37,421 bases of DNA. Source: JAUXEH01 sp965602945 (GTDB lineage Bacteria > Acidobacteriota > Aminicenantia > Aminicenantales > Aminicenantaceae). How positions within the stretch are numbered: the first letter of the stretch is position 1; each line of letters begins with the position of its first letter. Positions 31,303 to 37,421 of this stretch are shown here, one piece after another. The notes under the pieces were generated by a model. The model was not told where the DNA came from. It saw only the letters and a program-made list of their open reading frames with translations, and did no database searches. The position numbers and the translations under genes were made by a program. The stretch is from positions 1 to 37,421 of the forward strand of contig CBFDBC010000007.1 in assembly GCA_965602945.1 (NCBI GenBank). The letters run 5' to 3'.

Positions 31303-33003
31303 CTATTTCTCGATCAGGAAATTATGCAGGAACAGCGTGTCAATCCCCGCGCGGTAGAAACAGTCAATGGCATCGCCCGGCGATTCGACCAGCGGCATTC
31401 CGCTGATGTTGAGGGACGTGTTGAGGACCACGGGGCAGCCGGATAGCTTCTCGAACTCGACGATAACCTCGTAAAAGAGGCCGTGGCTGCTTTTATTGAC
31501 GCTCTGCAGCCGCCCCGAGCCGTCGAAGTGCACGACCGCCGGCACTTTGTCTTTCCACTCCTCCCGGAAAGGGACCACCCTTTCCATGAAGTGAGAGTAG
31601 GGGTTCCCAGCCATCGAGAAAATGTCATCCTGTCTTTCGGCCAGCACGGCGGGAGCAAACGGCCGGAAGGGCTCCCGGTACTTGACATGCGCGTTTATAA
31701 GGTCTTTGGTGTCGGGATGGGTGGGGTCCGCAAGTATACTGCGGTTGCCCAGGGCCCTTTGTCCGAATTCTGAGGCCCCCTGAAACCAGGCCACGATCTT
31801 GCCATCCCTGATGAGCCGGGCACACTCGGATGCCGGGTGATCCGTTTTCCGGTAGCGGACCTTTCTCTTCTTCAGTTCGTTTTCAATCTCCTGGCCGGAA
31901 TAGCTCCTGCCGAAAAAGTTGTGTTCGGCCCGGCCCAGGTCCATTTTTTCTCCCAATCCATAGCGACTCCCGAACAGCGCGCTTCCTATGGCAACCCCCG
32001 AATCATCGGGGCTGCCCCCGATGAAAACCTCCTTGTAAGAGGTATGAGCGCATATTTTTCCGTTCAGTACCGAGTTCATGAAAAAACCGCCGCCTACGAT
32101 CAATCGGTCGCTGCCGGTTCTTCTGTGGAGGTTTGCCAGCAGCTCGAACGCCACCTCTTCCACCACCCGCTGGACAGCCGCCACGATATTGTGTTCCCTC
32201 TTCCCCAGTTCCTGGCCAGGTTTGACCGGCGGCCCGAGCAGCTCCACCAGCTTCTCTGAATAGGTGTTCGGTGTGAAGAAAAGAAAGTTTTCGAAGTAGC
32301 TCAGATCCAGCTCGTACCGGAGATCCGACACCCGGATCATCGACCGGATCGTTTCAAAATATTCCCCGGGGTCTCCCAGGGAGGCCAGGGCCATGATCTT
32401 CCATTCGTCTCCATTGGGAGTGAATCCCAAAAACTCCGTGAATGTAGAGTAGAAAAGCCCAAGTGAATGAGGCGTCCGGTTGGCCGAGAATTCGTCGATA
32501 CCGTCCGGCGTGACCGTTCCGGTGAACCCGGCCGACATCTCACCGAATCCGTCGGCGATCAGGAAATCGGCAGCCGGAAATCCTGACTGCAGAAAACCAT
32601 TGGCCAGGTGAGCCTTATGGTGATCGACAAAATGGATCCGCCAGCGGGAATCGATGGTCTCCAGTTCGTGACGTATGGTTTTGGACACATCGGGGCGAAG
32701 AGCAGCCAGCTCGTTCAGAGCCAGATAGCTGAGCTTGCCTCTGTTCTGCATGGCGTCGTGAAAGACATCGTCGCTTTTGTGGAAATATCGGGCGGGGTTC
32801 CATCCGATAAAAACATCCGTTATCTCCCCCAGTTGGAGCCCTGCCGTTTCACAGCAGTAGCGTATGGCTTTCAAGGGGAACGATTTGTCCCTTTTGATGC
32901 GGCTCAGACGCTCTTCCGCTATGGCGCCTTGGATGATGCCATCTGCCACGACGCATGCGGAAGAATGAAAGCCGCTGCAGTTGATGCCCAATACGACAGC
33001 CAT
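31303..33003 (-). CDS. Carbamoyltransferase (NodU/CmcH/TobZ family)
   Basis: A 566-residue two-domain O-carbamoyltransferase of normal length. The N-terminal TsaD/Kae1-like domain starts VLGINCSGFHSSACVV and has the metal-binding VDHHKAH (127-133: His129 and His132 in the usual HxxxH-type site). The C-terminal domain has EFGQRALGNRSILADP and REPFRPFAPAVL, which hold carbamoyl-phosphate and ATP residues. It makes carbamoyl-adenylate from carbamoyl phosphate and ATP and transfers the carbamoyl group to a hydroxyl, commonly of a sugar. GAGG is 5 nt before the ATG. With methyltransferase, GT2, WecE-like and GT39 genes next to it, the acceptor is probably a surface glycan sugar. Confidence 0.93.
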   Translation of the reverse strand: MAVVLGINCSGFHSSACVVADGIIQGAIAEERLSRIKRDKSFPLKAIRYCCETAGLQLGEITDVFIGWNPARYFHKSDDVFHDAMQNRGKLSYLALNELAALRPDVSKTIRHELETIDSRWRIHFVDHHKAHLANGFLQSGFPAADFLIADGFGEMSAGFTGTVTPDGIDEFSANRTPHSLGLFYSTFTEFLGFTPNGDEWKIMALASLGDPGEYFETIRSMIRVSDLRYELDLSYFENFLFFTPNTYSEKLVELLGPPVKPGQELGKREHNIVAAVQRVVEEVAFELLANLHRRTGSDRLIVGGGFFMNSVLNGKICAHTSYKEVFIGGSPDDSGVAIGSALFGSRYGLGEKMDLGRAEHNFFGRSYSGQEIENELKKRKVRYRKTDHPASECARLIRDGKIVAWFQGASEFGQRALGNRSILADPTHPDTKDLINAHVKYREPFRPFAPAVLAERQDDIFSMAGNPYSHFMERVVPFREEWKDKVPAVVHFDGSGRLQSVNKSSHGLFYEVIVEFEKLSGCPVVLNTSLNISGMPLVESPGDAIDCFYRAGIDTLFLHNFLIEK

Positions 33004-33217
33004 TTGATCCTCTCTTTCCTCTCAGCTTTCTCGGGCTATCTTCAAGCAGCCTGAACCGATGGATCGTTCGACGGATCCCAAAAGAGAACCCGTTTTCAGC
33101 ATCTCTGTCCTGCCACTTTCGGTTAGCGGTCTGAAGACAGTATAGGAAAAAAGATGGAATAAGCGCAACGTCCGATCGTACCGACACAAAACTTGACGCG
33201 GCCTTCTGCCGGAAAAC

Positions 33218-33247
33218 TTGCCAAAAGGAGCCGCTTGAATGTAAAAT
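33218..33247 (+). promoter_or_regulatory. Candidate sigma70 promoter for the GT2-wecE operon
   Basis: TTGCCA (33218-33223), an 18-nt spacer and TAAAAT (33242-33247), each 5 of 6 to consensus, about 25 nt before the GT2 ATG. The remainder of the 33004-33272 gap shows nothing else I can name. Confidence 0.4.
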
Positions 33248-33272
33248 TGACAAACTCGAACCTCACACGATC

Positions 33273-34235
33273 ATGATAGATATGCCGGATCATGCGGAGC
33301 ATCCCTTCATCAGCGTTGTGTCCCCCGTGTACGGGTGCCGGGACACGCTCCATGAATTCTGCCAAAGGCTCGAGAAAACTCTGGCCGGGATCACCGATCG
33401 TTTTGAAATCATCCTGGTCGATGATGGAAGCCCCGACATGTCCTGGGAGAGCATCGTCGAGCTCGCCGGGCACAATCCCCGGGTCAAGGGGATACAGCTT
33501 TCTCGCAATTTCGGCCAGCACCTCGCCATCGCCGCCGGCCTGGAATCCGCGGCCGGCGATTGGATCGTGGTTATGGACTGCGATCTTCAGGATCGTCCTG
33601 AAGAAATTCGGGACCTCTATCAAAAGGCGGAGACCGGCTATGAGATCGTTCTCGGGCGGCGAGTGCGCCGGAGAGACAATTTCGTGAAGATCGCGTTCTC
33701 ACGGTTTTTCTACGCTATCCTGAGTTTTCTGACGGGAATAAAGCAGGACAGCTCGGTCGCAAACTTCGGAATATACCACAGGAAAGCCATCCAGGCCGTC
33801 AGTGCCATGCAGGACAGGCTGCGGTATTTTCCGTCAATGATACAGTGGGTCGGCTTCAAAAAGACCAGCATTCCTGTCGAACACGATGCCAGATCATGCG
33901 GGAAATCTTCCTACTCGTTCAAGCGTCTGGCCAGGCTCAGCCTGGACGTGATGCTCGCCTCGTCCGACAAGCCCCTCAGGCTAACGATCAAGCTGGGAAC
34001 CCTGATCGCGTTCACGGCCTTTGTTTTCGCGGTATTGAATTTCTTTCGTTATCTAGCCGGAGAGGTCGCGGTTATGGGCTGGACCAGCCTTATTGTCTCG
34101 ATCTGGTTCCTGTCCGGGATCATCATCGTGCTGATCGGAGTGGTCGGGCTCTATGTCGGGAAGATATTCGACAGCGTAAAGAACCGCCCCAAATATATCA
34201 TCCGGGAAACCGTGAACAAAGATCACGGAGCGTGA
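33273..34235 (+). CDS. GT2 glycosyltransferase, polyprenyl-phosphate sugar synthase (GtrB/ArnC/DPM1-like)
   Basis: A 320-residue membrane-associated enzyme. The GT-A domain has VSPVYGCRD (16-24), DDGSPD (50-55), LSRNFGQHLAIAAGL (76-90) and the metal-binding DCDLQD (102-107), all hallmarks of the DPM1/GtrB/ArnC subgroup. Two C-terminal helices (about 240-262 and 275-300) anchor it, as in ArnC and GtrB. It should transfer a sugar from a nucleotide donor to undecaprenyl phosphate. There is no clear ribosome-binding site before ATG 33273; a second in-frame ATG lies 9 nt on. The WecE-like gene follows after 9 bp, so the two are co-transcribed, and the GT39 gene lies convergent just beyond. Confidence 0.92.
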   Translation: MIDMPDHAEHPFISVVSPVYGCRDTLHEFCQRLEKTLAGITDRFEIILVDDGSPDMSWESIVELAGHNPRVKGIQLSRNFGQHLAIAAGLESAAGDWIVVMDCDLQDRPEEIRDLYQKAETGYEIVLGRRVRRRDNFVKIAFSRFFYAILSFLTGIKQDSSVANFGIYHRKAIQAVSAMQDRLRYFPSMIQWVGFKKTSIPVEHDARSCGKSSYSFKRLARLSLDVMLASSDKPLRLTIKLGTLIAFTAFVFAVLNFFRYLAGEVAVMGWTSLIVSIWFLSGIIIVLIGVVGLYVGKIFDSVKNRPKYIIRETVNKDHGA

Positions 34236-34244
34236 CCGAGTTCC

Positions 34245-35384
34245 ATGATACCGTTCAACAAACCTTATCTGACCGGCAAAGAGACGCAGTACATTCAGCA
34301 GGCCGTTCAATCCGGAAAGATCTCGGGGAACGGGGTGTTCACAGCCAAATGTCATCAGTATTTCAAAAAAGAGTTCGGGTTCCCAGATGTCTTTTTGACC
34401 ACAAGCTGCACCGATGCCCTGGAGATGGCCGCCCTGTTGATCGAAGCCGGTCCCGGCGACGAGATCATCATGCCGTCCTACACGTTTGTCTCGACGGCCA
34501 ACGCCTTCGTTCTACGGGGGGCACGGATCGTATTTGTCGACAGCACGGAACAGAGCCCTCATCTCGATCCGGATCAGATCGAGAGTGTGATCACTCCTAA
34601 GACCAAGGCGATCGTCCCGGTCCACTATGCCGGCATCGCCTGTGACATGGACAAAATCATGTCCCTGGCAGAGCGGCACGGCCACTTTGTGATCGAAGAT
34701 GCCGCCCAATCCGTCAACAGTTATTATATGACACGACCCCTGGGCTCGATCGGTCATTTCGGCGCCTTCTCATTTCACGAAACCAAAAATGTGATCGCAG
34801 GCGAGGGCGGGATGCTGGCGGTGAACGACGGCCGCTATGCAAAACGGGCGGAGATCATCTGGGAAAAAGGGACGAACAGGGCGGAGTTTTTCCGGGGCGA
34901 GGTCAAAAAATACGAATGGGTCGACGGATCGTCCTACCTGCCGTCGGAGCTCACGGCCGCCTTCCTTTACGCCCAGCTGGAACATCTGAAAGAGATCCAG
35001 GCCAGAAGGCAGTCCATCTGGGAGCGCTACTACTCCGAACTCAAAATCCTCGAAAGCAGGGAGCGGCTGAGGCTGCCGGAAATTCCGGACTACGCTACCA
35101 ATAACGGACATCTCTTTTATCTGGTCTGCCGGGATCTCCCGGAGCGGGACGGACTGTTGGCTCATCTGCTGGACAAAGGAATCCTGGCGGTTTTCCACTA
35201 CCTTTCTCTTCACGCCTCTCCCTTTTACAGGGAGCGGCATGACGGTCGGGAACTGCCCTGGAGCGATTATTATTCGCGGAGGCTGGTCCGGCTTCCGCTT
35301 TTCTATGAACTGACGGATGACCAGGTGGATTACATCATTCAGAGCGTTATTGAGTTCTTCACTGTTTCTGCCGTTTCTTCATGA
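34245..35384 (+). CDS. wecE: dTDP-4-amino-4,6-dideoxygalactose transaminase (WecE/RffA-like, DegT family)
   Basis: A 379-residue PLP enzyme that aminates dTDP-4-keto-6-deoxyglucose with glutamate to dTDP-Fuc4N. It follows E. coli WecE closely along its length from memory: MIPFNKPYLTG start, GDEIIMPSYTFVSTANAFVL (71-90), IVPVHYAGIACDMD (123-136), EDAAQ (151-155), SFHETKN with the Schiff-base Lys181, EKGTNRAEFFRG and AVFHYLSLH. It therefore deserves this name more than the generic DegT label, though the closely related ArnB and other sugar transaminases share motifs. It is co-transcribed with the GT2 gene 9 bp upstream. Its last 26 bp overlap the 3' end of the convergent GT39 gene. No rmlA or rmlB is present in the window to make the substrate. 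Confidence 0.9.
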   Translation: MIPFNKPYLTGKETQYIQQAVQSGKISGNGVFTAKCHQYFKKEFGFPDVFLTTSCTDALEMAALLIEAGPGDEIIMPSYTFVSTANAFVLRGARIVFVDSTEQSPHLDPDQIESVITPKTKAIVPVHYAGIACDMDKIMSLAERHGHFVIEDAAQSVNSYYMTRPLGSIGHFGAFSFHETKNVIAGEGGMLAVNDGRYAKRAEIIWEKGTNRAEFFRGEVKKYEWVDGSSYLPSELTAAFLYAQLEHLKEIQARRQSIWERYYSELKILESRERLRLPEIPDYATNNGHLFYLVCRDLPERDGLLAHLLDKGILAVFHYLSLHASPFYRERHDGRELPWSDYYSRRLVRLPLFYELTDDQVDYIIQSVIEFFTVSAVSS

Positions 35385-36828
35385 TTCTGAAGATTTCGAC
35401 GCGTTTCCCTCTGTGAGCAAACTCCCTGACCAGCTCGAGTCTCGGTCTGTTCCTGCTCACGAAAATGGCAAAAGGTCCAAAATCCGACTGTGCCGACCAG
35501 ACAACGATGGTGTCCTTTGTTTTTTTGGGAGGGAGCTCATTCGTGACCGACAAAGGTCTGTCTACATAACCGTACCAGGGTTTTCGCAGGGCAATTTTGA
35601 GCGGACCGTTCGTCAAGATCGAAGCTGTCGTATGTTCCTGCTGGAGGAACTGACAGACAGTCCTGTGGAGCCTGATCATGTCCAGGTATTCCATGTTCGA
35701 TTCGAGCCTCCAGCCTTCGGTTTGCCTCGTTCCGTGATAATTCATGACGGAGAATCCCGCATAGAGAAGAATGAAGGCGGGGAGGAGAAAAACCCTGCCC
35801 GCGAACCTGGCTTTTTCGATCAGAAAGACCGAAGCCCTCGCTCCCGCCAGGATGAAGAAAGGGAAGGTGACCAGGAAATACCGGGGCAGATCATCGGTGA
35901 TGGAGAAAAGGATCACATTTAATACAATGATCAGAAAAAACAATTTTTCATAAGCGAGCTTTCTTTTCGCAGCACCGACCAGGGACAGTATGATGAGGAG
36001 GAGGATGATCCAGTTCGCCCGGTTAAAATTCTCTATGGAGGCATCATAGATAAAATGTTTTGTGAAGTTCCTGAGAAAAGTGGAGAAAAGATCACCCCGG
36101 TTGATAAAAACCCTGCCCGAAGGGAACACATACCCGACCGTCAGGTAGTGGACCAGTGACCAGGCTGCCAGCGGAACCACAGGCAGAGAGAGGCCGATGG
36201 TCCTTTGCACAATGGCAACGATTTCTCTCTTTTCGGAAACACACACGAAAATTTCGTAGATGAGTATGGATCCGAGAACGATGAGTGATGTCTCCTTGAC
36301 CAGCAGCATGGCCGTGGCAGCAACAAAATAGAGCCAGCAGGTTCGCCTGATGTAAGCGAACACGGTAAGGACAGCCAGGGACATAAGGGGAATGGAAAGG
36401 TATACGATACCCACCTGCGTGAAGAACGTCTGGTTGAACAGCAGGAGCAGGGCCGCGGTCACCGCGACTTTCAGCCCATAGAGCCTGTGGGCCAAAAAGA
36501 ACAGACAGGTGAGTCCCAGGGCGCCGAACAGGATGTTCATAAGATGTGAAACCAGCAGAGTTTTGCCGAAGATCTTCCAGGTCAAGGCCAGAACGGCTGC
36601 GAAAAGTGGGGGATGGCCGGTGGAGCCGGTACCTGCGATGAATATGCCGTTATGGTAGATGTTTTCTGCCGTCGGCACGGCAAATCCCATGACATCCCAG
36701 TGAAAGGGGGCGTTCAGCGTGTTGTATTTGAGAAGAACCAAAACGCACGTGATGGCTAATAAAACAAGAATGAAGCGGAGAACGTATTGACCTTTGGTCA
36801 CACTAATATCATTTGGAATAAGCCTCAC
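35359..36828 (-). CDS. GT39/GT83-like (ArnT-type) polyprenyl-linked sugar glycosyltransferase, integral membrane
   Basis: A 489-residue multi-span protein with about ten hydrophobic helices. The first extracytoplasmic loop has FHWDVMGFAVPTAENI, placing the catalytic-type Asp as in PMT/ArnT enzymes, followed by GHPPLFAAVLALTWKIFG, the usual second motif. A soluble C-terminal tail runs from about residue 380. Such enzymes move a sugar from a polyprenyl-phosphate carrier to lipid A, protein or glycan outside the membrane, which fits the adjacent GT2 that would make the carrier. The start is uncertain: GTG 36828 has no ribosome-binding site, and the promoter TTGACA-N17-AATGAT at 36836-36808 would start transcription inside this reading; GTG 36801 is an alternative. 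Its 3' end overlaps wecE by 26 bp. Confidence 0.85.
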   Translation of the reverse strand: MRLIPNDISVTKGQYVLRFILVLLAITCVLVLLKYNTLNAPFHWDVMGFAVPTAENIYHNGIFIAGTGSTGHPPLFAAVLALTWKIFGKTLLVSHLMNILFGALGLTCLFFLAHRLYGLKVAVTAALLLLFNQTFFTQVGIVYLSIPLMSLAVLTVFAYIRRTCWLYFVAATAMLLVKETSLIVLGSILIYEIFVCVSEKREIVAIVQRTIGLSLPVVPLAAWSLVHYLTVGYVFPSGRVFINRGDLFSTFLRNFTKHFIYDASIENFNRANWIILLLIILSLVGAAKRKLAYEKLFFLIIVLNVILFSITDDLPRYFLVTFPFFILAGARASVFLIEKARFAGRVFLLPAFILLYAGFSVMNYHGTRQTEGWRLESNMEYLDMIRLHRTVCQFLQQEHTTASILTNGPLKIALRKPWYGYVDRPLSVTNELPPKKTKDTIVVWSAQSDFGPFAIFVSRNRPRLELVREFAHRGKRVEIFRIMKKRQKQ

Positions 36829-36836
36829 ATTGTCAA
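36808..36836 (-). promoter_or_regulatory. Candidate sigma70 promoter for the GT39 gene
   Basis: On the minus strand TTGACA (36836-36831), a 17-nt spacer, then AATGAT (36813-36808). If used, the transcript begins near 36801 and the GTG there would be an almost leaderless start. Confidence 0.35.
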
Positions 36837-36923
36837 TAGCTTTGCGAACACCGCACCAAGTTATTTCGTTTTTTTCATTCGATCAGGGTGATCTGAGCGC
36901 AAATACCCGGGAATATTTGAGTA

Positions 36924-36935
36924 ATATTATCGTAT
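36924..36935. promoter_or_regulatory. Possible PadR half-operator upstream of the second PQQ gene
   Basis: ATATTATCGTAT is identical to 12 bases of the padR palindrome at 28949-28965. The other half-site is not conserved. AGTAT / ATACT (36937-36948) is a second small inverted repeat beside it. Confidence 0.25.
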
Positions 36936-37001
36936 TAGTATTGATACTGAGGCCGGAGTCGGGTATCTTAGAGACTTACGACTACTAAGGAGAAAAACGG
37001 T

Positions 37002-37421
37002 ATGATCAAACATCTCTCACGGATAGTGACACTCGTACTGATCCTGAGTTCCTTCGGCCTGGCTACCGATTGGCCCCAGTATCTTGGCCCGGGCCGAAAC
37101 GCCGTCTCCACGGAGACGGGCATAAAACGTTCCTGGCCCGCAGGGGGCCCGGAAGTGCTGTGGACCGTGCCCATGGGCGAGGGCTTCGGCGGGGCGGCCG
37201 TCAGCGAAGGAACGGTCTACGTGCTCGATCGCAACGGAGAAGAGGGCGACATCCTGCGCGCCCTGGACCTGATGACCGGCAAGGAATACTGGAGGTTCGC
37301 CTACGATGCCCCCGGCAAGCTCGACCGCGGCGGTTCCCGGTCCGTGCCCACGGTCGACGGGAATCACATCTATGCCTGCGGCCCCTTCTCCGGACCCAAG
37401 GACATCCCCGAAACAGTGACA
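37002..37421 (+). CDS. Exported PQQ-type beta-propeller protein, 3' part beyond the window
   Basis: 140 codons of an open frame running off the window. ATG 37002 has AAGGAG 9 nt upstream, and a signal peptide (about 1-22, ending GLAT) is followed by DWPQYLGPGRNAVSTETGI (23-41), the standard opening of PQQ-binding-like or BamB-like propellers from Planctomycetota and Acidobacteriota. Then come VLWTVPMGEGFGGAAVSEG, LRALDLMTGKEYWRF and GGSRSVPTVDGNHIYACGPF, typical blade strands. In relatives the next residues are usually G(D/E)xYC, but here SGPKDIPETVT follows, so the last roughly 36 bases may be a contig-end artefact. A probable paralogue of the propeller part of the lipoprotein at 2290-6945. 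Function unknown. Confidence 0.8.
   Translation, partial: MIKHLSRIVTLVLILSSFGLATDWPQYLGPGRNAVSTETGIKRSWPAGGPEVLWTVPMGEGFGGAAVSEGTVYVLDRNGEEGDILRALDLMTGKEYWRFAYDAPGKLDRGGSRSVPTVDGNHIYACGPFSGPKDIPETVT

Overview
The window (about 37.4 kb, GC-rich apart from a few AT-rich patches) looks like a contig from an uncultured, probably anaerobic bacterium of the Acidobacteriota / candidate phylum Aminicenantes (OP8) type. This is an inference from gene content: two large duplicated FtsX permeases of the 'orphan permease' (ADOP-like) kind, one coupled to a PadR regulator; 6-bladed and PQQ-type beta-propellers; secreted S9 and C69 peptidases; many lipoproteins; and an anaerobic-type ergothioneine gene pair. 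No rRNA, tRNA, CRISPR array, transposase or phage gene was seen.

Layout. 1-2101 (minus): a small membrane ORF, an EanB-like triple-rhodanese protein and an EgtD/EanA-type histidine methyltransferase cut by the window edge. The gap 1951-2289 also carries a broken VOC/glyoxalase fragment. 2290-9987 (minus): an operon encoding a membrane-anchored CxC protein, an FtsX permease, its ABC ATPase and a 1551-residue lipoprotein that inserts a methyltransferase-like domain between two beta-propellers. 10047-11813 (minus): lipoprotein amidohydrolase. 11983-12378 (plus): small secreted protein. 12400-18395 (minus): large FtsX permease, TetR regulator, SDR and S9 peptidase, closely spaced. 18545-21520 (plus): DUF1846 protein and GH29 fucosidase with a discoidin-like domain. 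21682-22501 (plus): AT-rich DUF2975 + YozG-type HTH pair behind a strong sigma70 promoter with a palindrome in its spacer. 22625-23824 (minus): 6-bladed propeller. 23989-25962 (plus): C69 peptidase with a duplicated C-terminal domain. 26012-28911 (minus): PadR and its translationally coupled permease, with two operator-like palindromes upstream. 29139-30248 (minus): exported HExxH protein bracketed by a 29-bp direct repeat. 30487-36828: surface-glycan genes (methyltransferase, carbamoyltransferase, ArnC/GtrB-type GT2, WecE-type aminotransferase, ArnT-like GT39). 37002 to the end (plus): start of another PQQ-type propeller.

How the genes may work together. The EanB/EanA pair should convert histidine to hercynine and then ergothioneine with polysulfide sulfur and no oxygen. 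The GT2-WecE-GT39 trio parallels the ArnC-ArnB-ArnT logic for adding an amino sugar to an envelope lipid or glycan. Much of the rest is exported hydrolases and propellers for peptide and glycan scavenging. Both ends of the window show protein sequence that departs abruptly from the family pattern within the last roughly 35 bases, which suggests contig-end artefacts.
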